64,000 bases of DNA, taken from positions 1-64,000 of the forward strand of contig JAULBX010006775.1 in the NCBI GenBank assembly GCA_032358255.1, written 5' to 3'. The DNA is from Heterotrichella gracilis. Its lineage: Eukaryota; Sar; Xanthophyceae; Tribonematales; Xanthonemataceae. Positions 1 through 10,900 of the stretch are shown in pieces; position 1 is the stretch's first letter; the number at the start of each line of letters is the position of its first letter. Made by a program: the position numbers and the translations under genes. The notes under the pieces were generated by a model. The model was not told where the DNA came from, ran no database searches, and saw nothing but the letters and a program-made list of their open reading frames with translations.

Positions 1-77
1 CCTAAACCCTAAACCCTAAACCCTAAACCCTAAACCCTAAACCCTAAACCCTAAACCCTAAACCCTAAACCCTAAAC
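1..77. repeat. Telomeric repeat array (CCCTAAA)n
   Basis: About eleven uninterrupted head-to-tail copies of CCCTAAA start at base 1 and stop near base 77. This is the C-rich strand of the TTTAGGG telomere used by land plants and many green algae, oriented so that the chromosome terminus lies to the left. There are no degenerate copies at the inner edge, and unique sequence follows at once. Confidence 0.97.
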
Positions 78-356
78 AAATTCTTATTCAGTTGGGATCC
101 ATTCGAATGGCCATCTCCGACCCACAAAGGGCGCCACCAGCATATGCATATCATGCGTGCGCGGCGTGAATGTCGCATCACTTCGATTGAAGAAAAGAGA
201 AACTTTAAGAGAGCGTATGTCACGGTGGTGGTCGCTACGGTCGGTTAGGGGCAGAAGAGTAGTCCTTGTGTGCAACCATGCATATATATTGAGTATTTAC
301 AACACCCGGCAAGAGCCATGGTCCCCTCGCATATGAAAGTGCCAAGCTGCCATTGG
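78..356. other. Very short subtelomeric spacer
   Basis: Only 279 bases separate the telomere array from the stop codon of the first gene. I see no subtelomeric satellite or repeat. A TGTAA-type motif on the minus strand near 298-302, about 55 bases past the coilin stop, could serve as its polyadenylation signal; this is weak. Confidence 0.6.
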
Positions 357-3300
357 TCACTGCTGCGCCCCGCCGTTGCTGCGCAACCGAGCCAAGAATG
401 GCCCCACCGCTGATCCACGCACACCCCCACGTGGCCGCACAGCACCAGGGGTCATGGCCGCAGCAACGCCAGGTTGGTGGTCACCTGGAACAGCCATGCG
501 TGGGGGCGGCGGGGCTAACGCATTTTGCTGCTGCTCCCCCCCTGCCAGCTGCTCCCTGCGAGCCCGCAGCTGCTCAGCAATGGCTGCCCATGCAGCTACT
601 GGGGGAATAAACGGACCTGCAGGGGAGGAATGTGAATAAACTTGGGCAAATGGCAGGAGAATTTGTCTCTGCAGTCAACGTCGAGGATGCAAGAGCAGTA
701 CAAGAGAACCACTCTGTGGCATGCACAATCGCACATGCAGCTACTATATTTATGACAAAGAGAGAACTTTATTGTGGACAGTATTTGTGTGAGAACCTGG
801 CACACATGCAATGCATCATGTGCATTGCAATCGTTCCAGTTCACGCACCTGGAGGTGGATGTGACGCAGCCTGTGGGGGTGTGGCGGCCATGTCGATGGT
901 GGGCTCTGTTGGATCCCTCGACCCAGCCTGGCAGTCCTGCGCTGCTAATGGCGCTGTTGTTGGCGCTGCTGGCGTGTGCAACTGGTTGTGCAACGGCCGT
1001 GCAGGTGAGGGTGTGATGAGACGCAGCTGGGCAAATGAGGTGATATCCGTGGTGAGCACTCCCTGCTCGTCATACCCAGTGGGGGGACCTGCAGCAACGG
1101 TTGAAATATTGCAATCTGCGCATCTTGCAGCAAACCAACATGCAGTTAGGATTGGAGCTGAGACAGAAAGGCAATGTGGGTGCCTGGTAGTTCAGACATA
1201 CCATCGTCCTCCTCCTCCTCTTGATCCTGTTCCTTTGGCTGAGCAGTGGCACGCTCCCTTGCTGCCTCCCTCCCCCAAGCTGCCGGGTGCACCTGTGCCT
1301 CAGGCCACGCCTCTAGCGTAACAGTCCAGCTGTCACCACCCACAATGGCAACAACCTTGCCCTGGCGCCACTCAGACACCTGCGCACCACCACACCTGCA
1401 TGGGTACGATGTGGTGCACAACCTATGCGCTCAGCCGCGGCATACTTGTCAGCACAGCCCGAGCAAAGTAAGAAACAGAGCACCCCCTTGTGCATCACCC
1501 CCAACCCACCCCATCAACATCACACATGCTGGGCACTACCAGACCCCAAACCCCACACTGCTCACCACTGGTGCCCAGTCTCCCCCGATCTCCAACAGCT
1601 GGTAGGTCACCACGTCACCAACCATGGGGTGGCCACCCACAGGGGGCAGGGACAGAGGGTCAGCAATGGGGGGGCGGGCCGGGGGCCCAGGCAGGACAGG
1701 TGATGCCACTTGAAGGCCGCTGGTCGCGTCACCAGCAGCGCTAGGTTGCACACCTGCAGAGCAGATCCATCCGTGGACTGGACTTGATTGGACAAATGGC
1801 GAGAAGCGCCACAGGCACCTACCCATGCTTAACCGTTGCGAGGGTGCAAATGCATGTATACTATTATTTAAAGATAACTTACTGTAGAATACGTTTTCTT
1901 ATATACATTAGCAATAACTTACTGGCGATGTGCAATGCATGCGAGATATGTGCTTGCCAACTACCCTCTCCAGCAGACCACAGCAATGTGGCACGTGTCC
2001 CTTCCTCACCCACCTGTGTCCTGGGCATCCCCCCCATGTGCTGCACCACGGCTGTCTATGCTGTCACCAGATGGAGCGCTGTCACTGGCTTGGCTGCCAT
2101 CAGTGCCACCGCCACCCTCGTCCTGCTCACCGCCACTGTCAGCAAACACAACATGGCGAGGGGTGCCGCCCACCCTCTGAATACTGCGCCGCCCACCCCC
2201 TGCCTGCGCTGATTGAGCGCTAGCTCTAAAGCCCGCAGCGGCTGCTGTTGCTCCTGCTGCGGGGCGGGGCTCACTGGCAGTGCGCCTGCGGGACGCAGTC
2301 AGTGCGTGAAGGGGCGGCGCCAGGGTAGGGGTGCTAGTGGGTAAGAGATGCTTGCTGAGACAAAAAAGGATAAGTATGCAGCAGTGCAAGGATGCAACAA
2401 CGCGCAGGGAGGAGGCCAGCATACATTCCGTGCAAACTTGCACCGTGACACGCATGGGGTGCCAATGCCAAACGTCATGAGGCGCCACCGCATTTGCACC
2501 ACCAGTGCGGCCAGCTCCACACACCCACCTTCCTGCTGCGCGCGCCCCTCCCCCTTGCGGCGTGGCCCCCACGAGCCCCATGCGCTTGAGCCGGCGTTTG
2601 GCTGCCTTGCGCCGCGCACTCCGACCGGCCTGGTGGGAGGCACCGCCAGCACCTGACGCGTCTGTGCCACCTTTACCATTTGCAGCACCACAAGGCGCCT
2701 GCATGCCCCGCCCCTGCTCGCTGCGTGGTGTTGCAGCTGCCTGTGTGGGTGCTGCGTGCTCACCCTCTGATCCACTGCTGCTAGTACTACTCTCAGACTC
2801 CTTCTCGCTCTGGCTTTCACTCTCATTGCCACTCTCACTTTCACTGCTGCTTGCCTCGCTGTTCCCAGGGCCGCTGTCATGCTTGGCGCCCCCCTCTACA
2901 CCGGCGCTACGTTCGCCAGATGATTCATCGCCACTGCTAGACGTCCTTTCCTTTGCCCCACCCTCATCTGAGGTGGTGCCACTGGAGGAGGAGGAGGCCT
3001 TTGCACCATTGCTCAACGCGGCAGGCTGGCTCGCGGGTGCCAAGGGTGGAGCTGCGACAGGGACAGCCTTGGCCTTCTTGCTGCCAGCAACCTGGTGGTC
3101 ATCAGCCACCTTGCGTCTGCATGCACAGACCAAGTCACGTCGTGGATGCTAGCACGCACACGTTTGTAGCATGATTCGTCAGTCCCAAGCAATTGCAAGC
3201 CAACCCATATTGAATGCCACATTCTTTGTCACGCAGATTCTAGAGAGGGGACAATGAGTCGTGGAGGCGACTTGCGGTACCTCAGTGTGGAGGTACACCT

Positions 3301-3891
3301 CCACATAACAATGATAGTTTTTTCACTTACCGCTTTCCTTGTCTGTGCCCTGCAACCTCTTGCCCCTGCCGCTTGACCCCCGCCAGCTCCAGGCGCAAGG
3401 CATCCCCTTCATGCACCACCCCCAGCGGACTGGTTCCTAGCAGGGCATAGCCGTCCAGCTCCAGGCGTAGCAACTGGGCGCCAGGTGGGGGCAAGAGCAT
3501 TTCCTGTGACATCTGCACAGAGGTGAGGCAGGGGTGAAAGCAGTTACTGTGCTCTCTAACCACAAAACAACTCAATGGTGGTAGCTGGTGGCATAGGGTG
3601 GTGCAACAGGGGGTGGGGACGCACTGGGGAAGGAGGGTAGCCCTAACTACTCACTCATCTTTACTCAGTCAGTTTAATTGCCTGATTGGTGAGTGCAGTT
3701 TCCAGGTATAAGGCATAATCAGCTTGGACATCCCCTCAAACTACCATCACTTGCAAGCCCTTGTATCAGCACCCTCAAGCCCTCACCTGTGCCAGCAAAT
3801 CCTGGATGGTCATTCCCTTCTTGAGGGGCAGGAAGTACCTGCGATGGCAGTGTGTATCAAAAGCGTGAGATCCTCCACACAAGATCACCAT
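357..3891 (-). CDS. Coilin homologue (Cajal body scaffold)
   Basis: Coilin is the nuclear scaffold of Cajal bodies, where snRNPs and snoRNPs mature. Coding exons on the minus strand: 3891-3787, 3512-3331, 3116-2529, 2285-2014, 1753-1566, 1379-1202, 1088-849, 616-357; all phases agree and give about 670 aa. The N-terminal ubiquitin-like region is seen in RYFLPLKKGMTIQDLLAQ followed by LRLELDGYALLGTSPLG. A long Ser/Glu-rich disordered stretch leads to the plant-coilin-like basic NLS RSARRKAAKRRLKRMG. The C-terminal Tudor-like fold is split over three exons (VGDVVTYQLLEIGGDWAPV, SEWRQGKVVAIVGGDSW, YDEQGVLTTDITSFAQLRLI), and the end GSAVGPFLARLRSN resembles the plant coilin tail. The start is uncertain: ATG 3891 is in frame, but coilins usually have one more N-terminal strand, and a candidate (SILKLEILV, ATG 4084) lies upstream without a clean splice link. 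Confidence 0.85.
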
Positions 3892-4816
3892 CGACTTCAA
3901 ACGTGCAGGACACAGTGCGCCGTGAATGCCTACACGATGCATGCATATCCGTAAGGCATGCATATACCACACAGCAACATCCACCGCAGCCCTGGTCCAT
4001 GCAAAGGACTTTCACGAGGAAATATCCCTACAGTTTCTTTACAAGAATCTCCAGTTTCAAAATGGAGGTCGCAGACGCACTCATAACGGATATTGCGCAG
4101 TTGCGCATGCATTTCAGCACGCTGTCTTTGCGGCCCCTGCTGCTACCAGCTCGAACGCTGCACATAACGATCCTAGTCATACCAACATTTCGCCGGCTGT
4201 TCGCTGTTCCCGCACAACGCCAGGACTTCCTCGCCCACTTCCAACCGTACTCGCATCGTTTTGAATCTACTGCTCTGTGCACATTACTGGCAAGCATTGG
4301 TTTAAACCAAACAGTTGGATGAACAGCGCCTGTGCACAGCGTGCGCCTGTTTGCGGGTTAAGCGGGACGTGCGCGCGTGCACCACAAACGTGTTCCTTGC
4401 TGTGTGAGTGGCACCCACCTGCCAAGTGGCCAACAGAAGTGGCTTCCACTCGAAGTTCCTCGGACTATATGCATGCATGCCACTGGTTTCAGCCCACTTT
4501 TCCAACCGCCACCGGGTGAAACCTCCTTCCTGACAGTTGCCATGTCAAGCAAGAGGATATATTCGTCGCCGATTGATACGTGCTGTCAACTTGGATTGAT
4601 ACGTTCTGAACACAACCTTGGATTATCGCGCTTGTGGAGGCAGCCCTTTTTGCATATATCAACTGTGTGTTCAACTGTGCATAAGCGTACAAGCCAGCCC
4701 CACTGGGTTGATTTTCTTTGTCTAACTTCTTAAACCAGACAGGCACCTGAAGTGGTACTGGGCGCAATTAAGTTCGTGGCAACGCTCCCATTGGCAAAGT
4801 GACGACCCCTGCAGCA
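3892..4816. other. Intergenic space between divergent coilin and nitroreductase genes
   Basis: Probable shared 5' region. It may hold a first coilin exon (minus-strand ATG at 4084, SILKLEILV). Several TGCATGCA/GCATGCATAT motifs occur near 3938-3962 and 4470-4480. No other gene is supported. Confidence 0.5.
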
Positions 4817-6342
4817 ATGGGGCCACCACCACAAGCCTTGGCAGTAGCGGCAGGTGTGGCACTGGTGCTGGTACAGGAGTCCCTTATCCAAGGTGGTTTC
4901 ACAGTTGAGAGGCTGCCCAGCTTGACATGCAGCTTGGCCAGCTGTGTTGGCGTGGTGATGGTAGGCACAGGTTTGGTATGGATGGCAGGGCGGCTGCTGC
5001 TGGCGCTGTCTCCAGCAGGGGGGCAGACACAGCCAGAACATGCCGTCACTGTGGTGCTGCCTCCCGCCCAACAGGTCTTGCACCTCATCAAGAAGCGCAG
5101 GTGAGGCAAGGCAACTGTTCTTGTCCTTGCCAGCACTCACAGGGTGGTGTGGCATTGCAGTGTCCGCCGTAGCCCTGTTACGGGCAGTAAGCACTGCACT
5201 ATGGATGTGCAGTCAATGCCAAACTGTTCATGTTACTATGCGCCTTGCCCCTTGCACCGATTGGTCCCCACCTGCCCTGGCCCCAGGTCCATCTTCCCCA
5301 AGGACTTCAACGGCGAAGCTGTGCCCCGTGAACTGCTTGAGGCGCTGCTTGAGGCGGCCAACTGGGCTCCCACGCATGGCAAGACAGAGCCTTGGCGCTG
5401 GGTGGTCTTGGGGGAGGAAGGGTTCCGGCAGCTGCGGCAGCTGACTTTGGAGTACTACGAGCGCCACGCGGATCCTGAGACATACATGGCCAAAAAGGTA
5501 GGATGAAAGTCTGGCATTGCAGGAACACTGCTCGCCTGCAGCCTAGCCCAAACATTGTGTGGCATGATTCATAGGGTGCAGCGTCACCTGTGCGACATTC
5601 AACCCTGCTGACATGCTATTCCAGTGTTCCATGACGCCTCTCCCAGCGGTACTCCTTCCTTGTAGGCCAAGATGGAGCGCAAGGCACGTGACTGGTCCCG
5701 CGTGAGCGCAGCCATTGCTATTGTAATGAAGCGCCAGGCCAAGCCGGACAAGCTGATGCCAGAATGGGAGGAGATGTCTGCTTGTGCCTGCGCGGTTCAG
5801 AACCTACAGCTCATGGCCACAGCGCTGGGGGTGGCAGGTGAGAGGGGGGCATTGGCCATGGCGACCACCAATGGGCATTACTTTTTATGTATCCATCATA
5901 AAGCAAACCCCTTGTCGCATGCATACGGCCATTTATATTGTATGAGCACTCTTAGGTAATTTGCTTGTGAGACATGGCGGAATATAGCAGTACCTTCCTT
6001 TAGCAGTACCCTTGCTGGCTACAATTAATTGCAGCACCAACCGGAGTTGTTTATTTTGTACACCAGGGTGGGCTGCATTTTAATATGCGCAATGACCAAT
6101 ATCATGCCATGGACTGGCACATGGTTACCCTTGCATTGTGACGTTTCATGCCGTGGTCCACTGCAGGCTACTGGAGCAGTTGGCACCCCGAAGCGCGAGA
6201 CAGTCAGGAGATGCACACATGGCTTGGGTTGGAGGAGGGCGACCGACTGCTGGGACTGTATCTTGCGGGCATGAGTGAGCGGGGGGAAGGGTACAAGGCG
6301 TCAAGGGGGAACTGGAAGGACAAGGTCACGTGGAGAGACTAA
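4817..6342 (+). CDS. Nitroreductase-family protein with N-terminal membrane segments
   Basis: FMN-dependent NAD(P)H oxidoreductase of the nitroreductase superfamily, closest in my memory to the bacterial YdjA type; the substrate is unknown. Exons 4817-5100, 5287-5497, 5666-5837 and 6167-6342 join in phase to give about 280 aa. The catalytic domain begins at the exon 1/2 junction (KKRRSIFPKDFNGEAVPREL), with the FMN-phosphate-contacting RRS, then LLEAANWAPTHGKTEPWRW, the middle motif EMSACACAVQNLQLMATALG and the closing GYWSSWHP. The first about 95 residues are not part of the family: two hydrophobic stretches (about residues 7-20 and 35-62) suggest a signal anchor or hairpin in a membrane. 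The first ATG in the open frame is 4817. The closest homologues of the domain are soluble, so the anchor is unusual. Confidence 0.88.
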
Positions 6343-7921
6343 GGTCGGGCAACACGCAGTGTCCAATGGAGCTGGACTTCTTCAAGGCTGGTGCACGTGG
6401 ATGAACCAGTGACGGCTGGTGAAGTGCAGGGCTGTGTCCTCCAACAGGGTAGTAATTGCCTATGCATGTTGGCAACTGGGCAAGTGACCATATTGAACAG
6501 ACTTCCAAAAATGCATTTTGAACTCCTTCAGGTTCAAATTAAATGAATAGGCAACTGCATCGATGATTGGCAGATTGTGTAATTTTCGAATACATGCCGA
6601 TACAAAAAACTACAAGAGCAATAACAATTATTACCTGGGCAATTTCAATTGCTGCAGTTGCAGTTGCAGTCATTCATTTGAAAGTGAAGTCAATGAACGT
6701 TTTTACGCTGTTAAAACACTGAGGCTTTGCAAGTTGGGGATTTTGTTGGCCACCGCTTATTTCATGATCATCATGACGCGTCAGAATCATTAGTGGCCCA
6801 CCGGGTGAAGTTGCACCCGCATTGACCAATTGTGCCACCGTGCATATGCAAATGCCATTTAAGGCGGCCTTTTATTGGACGGCATGCATGCATCATCAGG
6901 TAATAGACATGTATACATATACGCCGTCACTGACAAGGTCTGGCCGCCAGTGCCTTATGTGGGAGGCCTTACCTGCCGCATGCATGCATGCGCGCTGCAA
7001 AGTGTTGGCAAACTTTAAGACCTTTTGAGTGCGCAGCATGCACTGCAGGGCCTAGGCTGCCAAATTTCTTTCAAGATCTGTTTTTTTGCGTGCAATCGTG
7101 TGTCACGGTGTGTATTACTGCATTACATGTGTGCACTGCAGGTGACTGTGTTCAACATCATGTACCGTACGTAGTACTAAGTGCGTGTAACATATGTAAT
7201 CCTGGGCCCGGTATCTGTAATCCATTTAAATTGGGTGGGCTGAATAGCTAGTATTGTCTTACTAAGGGTAACGATATTCAGCCAAGTACAAGGCCAACAC
7301 ACAGCCATATATGTAGCTTTAAAAACATCGAAGATCTTGTACACAGTCCCCCAGGGCATGCCAGCACCCGCACGTTCTAGTACTATAGTGCTCAGTCTGT
7401 AGTATTATGCGCTGGCAATTAATTATTGCCACCCTTTACTTATCAAGCGACAACATTCAACATGTAGCACATCTTTGTACATTACTTTGCCGAGTAACCA
7501 CGTGGCCCACTGTGTACCGTACCGTAGTACGGTACCCAGAATACTACCGGCACTGCCTGTCCACCACAGTCAGCCATTGGCAACTGCCTGGTTCCTTGAA
7601 GGGGGATTCAATATTGAATAACCCTGTTGCATACGATCCTAAACAATAAAAAAAGAAAGGGGACGCACAAGGGTACTAACAGGTACTGGCTTGCACCAGG
7701 GCACCGACCAGCCAGAACAGCTGATCAAGCACAGGCCTTAGCCAATGCCAGCATGCATGCATGCAAAAGGGTTTGACGTTTAGTGTACACGTGCACACCG
7801 TACAGCAGAAGAGCCTTGAACAGCAAAAAAGTTGCAACTCAGAAATCAGTTTGCCAATGATTGCCACCACTTTTGCCAAAACATGTTGGCAAGGAATCAC
7901 CACCCTAAATGGCTAGGGTGG
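6343..7921. other. Convergent intergenic region, no gene seen
   Basis: This 1.6-kb stretch lies between the 3' ends of the nitroreductase and MKS1 genes. It is AT-richer than the exons and holds several TGCATGCA runs (near 6886, 6979, 7750) and a short inverted repeat TACCGTAGTACGGTA near 7517-7532. Open frames are short and without recognisable domains. Confidence 0.5.
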
Positions 7922-10900
7922 TCAGTTGGGTCGGCGCGGCATGGATGCATCATCATGATGCCTGACAGCCTGCACCTCCATGACTGCTGGCTGAGTTTCC
8001 ACGACATTCTGCCCACAGGTGATCCTGCATATGTATGTGCCAGAATCCGAAGGGGTGACATGCTGCACATATATCTGGGCTGTACTCCAGCCAGGCACAG
8101 CCACCCCATTTTTGTACCACACATACTGTACGCTGCTGTGGCCAGTTGTAGAAGGCAGCGCCACCTCCAGGGGGAGACTGAGAATGTTTCCCTCCAAGAC
8201 GCATGTGTCATGCGGTTGCCTGATTATCTGCAAATCTTGTCTCCTGCAAAGCAAAAACGATTTCATGAACATGTGCAGTTTCCAGCAATGTCTGCAAATG
8301 CCATTCATAAATCTCGTTTGCCTTTCTTTTTTTACAAATATGCGCAATGATCAGACATAACATACAGAGAGGGTAAGGAACTTACATGATGCCGCCATAT
8401 GTGTGTGCTTTCATCCCAACAGGAGAGAGGTCAGGATTTGAAGTTGTCAAGGCATGCATCTGGCCAGGCTGCAGCTTCACCGGGGCAACGGCCCGCTCCA
8501 GGCCAAGAACAATGCTGTTTGTTGTCCTTGCCAGCATTTGAGATCCAGTGTAGGAGTCTGTAGTGTCAGCACTGGTGCTGGCTTCTTCAGGTGAATTCCC
8601 CTTGGATAAGAAGGAAGGCCGGTTGACAGATAATTGGCGCCTGGCATGTGCGGGCTGTTGCTCCTGCAGGGAGGGTGCACTGCCCAGCACAGTTTGGCGC
8701 TCTGCGGCAGGCGACACCCCATGACTCCCGATGCCGCTCTGACTGCGTACAAGCTTTAGCTTTTGCACAACGACGTTTGCATCAGATTGGTGACCAGGGA
8801 CGTAAATGCCGCTGTGCGCCTCATGACCAGCTGGTTCCAATATATGCTCCACCAGCACAGAGTCTACAGATGTCAGGCTGGATTTCCTGCGCAAACCCTG
8901 TAAGGGTTGCTTCATCTTCATATCAATTTGCTGTACAGGTGATTGAGCAGGGCCCTCCCGCAGTTGCAAAGTGCTGGCTTGCACCTGCTCATAACAGTTG
9001 CATGCAATGAGTCACCACATATGGCAGAGAGTATGTGTACAACTGTGTGTTGCCGTTCAAGTACGTCTACAGCTAAACAATATGACCCATACAACATGTG
9101 CTTGGGAAACAAATGGCATATTTTCCGATGTGACCATGGTGAATTAGTGCACCGTGTACAGCAGGAAACATGATATGTCATGCTTGCGGAATATACTGTA
9201 TCAACCATCAATGGCCATGTAGTAGGTATTGGATAACCCCAAGGGTTCTAGAGAAGAGTTTCAAACAAACTGCAATTGATACTGCAATTCATACCAGTAG
9301 TCGGCCGGATGGCCGCGTCTGAAATCCAAACTTGCTGAGAGTCCTGTCGGCATGTCCGTTTGGCACCCTGATGTAGGTGATGTCGCGCATCTCTGGCCCT
9401 GTCCCAGTCATGAGGTTGTAGTACCTCCCAGCCATTGAAGCATCTGGCTGCCAAGTTGGCACCTCCACCGATATTTGATGCAGCTGGCTCCCAGCAATGG
9501 GCATATATCCATAGCCAACTGTTTTGTGTTTGTCACCACGGGTTGGACAGCATACCTGAAAGGCACGGTCAACAATGTTTGATGCAGCCTAGGCACAGAA
9601 CGGGAGGACATAGCAGTGCATGCACCCTTTTAGCTACCTTACTGGCTACTACCTTCCACTCCGTTTTTGCAATGAGTGCACATATGCAGCGTTCTCAAAT
9701 CAACTGATGCAAATAATTAAAGGCACTCCATTGAGTACCTGCATGATGCATGTGACTAACAAGTGACTTGCTTCGTACAAGCATGATGCACTGATTGAGC
9801 TATATTCAGACAGTTGAGCGTCATGGGTACTCACTTGAAAGTACATGATTGGCCAGGCTGACTCTGGTGGCATGCTGTCCAGGCGGCTGGAGAAGTGGAA
9901 TTCAAGGGGGTGACTCAAAATAGCTGTGCAGTTGTCCTTGCAAATCCCAAAGCTGTTGCGTGACTGGCTGCCATTCTGTGAGGTCTGAGTTATACCCTAC
10001 ACAACAGCCAGGGAGGCCCTTACTTCCAGCTATCTGACAATGCCATCACAATAAGATAATTATCTTTATAAAGAAAAAGAAACCCTTCAAAGGGCTGGAC
10101 GTCACCCCGGTTGTGAATGACGCACAGCTTGGCATACTGATTTCAGCGCTGAATTATCACAGGCCGCACAAGTGAATGCAACATAGAAACGACAAGTTGG
10201 TGGCTACCTGCACATGGCCCGGAACAACACACAGCAGACTTCCCTCAGTGGTGTCAAGGCTCCACTGCTCTGGGTCGTAGAAGAGGTGATACACCACAAA
10301 TACGCGTTTTGCAGCAAAGTCATGAGCAGACACAATATTGGCTATGAACAACAGCCTGCTTGGCAACTGGTGAACATTCGATGAAGCCCCCAGGGGTGGA
10401 CTGGAATTCTCAAACTGCTGCACGTTCAACCTGCGCAAGTTGCTCTTGCTTGCCTCGCCCTGCAGCAAAAGCAAACCGGCAAACATTATAACATGGCATA
10501 TGGCAGACTTTTTATACCACAGCATGCAAGCAGCTTGGAGATCGATCCTGCCAAATATCCGCCACACTTTGTTTCGCCAAGGCTTAGCTACTGTTATTGC
10601 AGCGGGACACGTAACTTCCATTGATATGTGAAGCTGAGTGCGGTCATCAGTGTGTCTAAGAAAGGAAGGAGGTCAGTGAGCTGACAAGGGATACGTACCG
10701 CTCCCATACGTACCGCTCCCGTACGTACCGCCAAACCTTCCCATCTGCAATTCTGTACTCCTTCCTGACCCACGGTCTCTGAGATTGTCCCTTCTTCCAG
10801 AGAAGGAGGCAATTGCAGCGTGTACTCGTACAAAATACCTAACATGAAGCATGGGGCTCAAGATCACAGCTGTGTTCACTTTCACTTCCAAAAGGTCGTT

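Noticed and set aside
2505-3152. Long plus-strand open frame opposite the coilin Ser/Glu-rich exon
   Set aside because: It is the complement of a low-complexity acidic/serine exon whose splice phases and NLS fit coilin; no protein-like features of its own.
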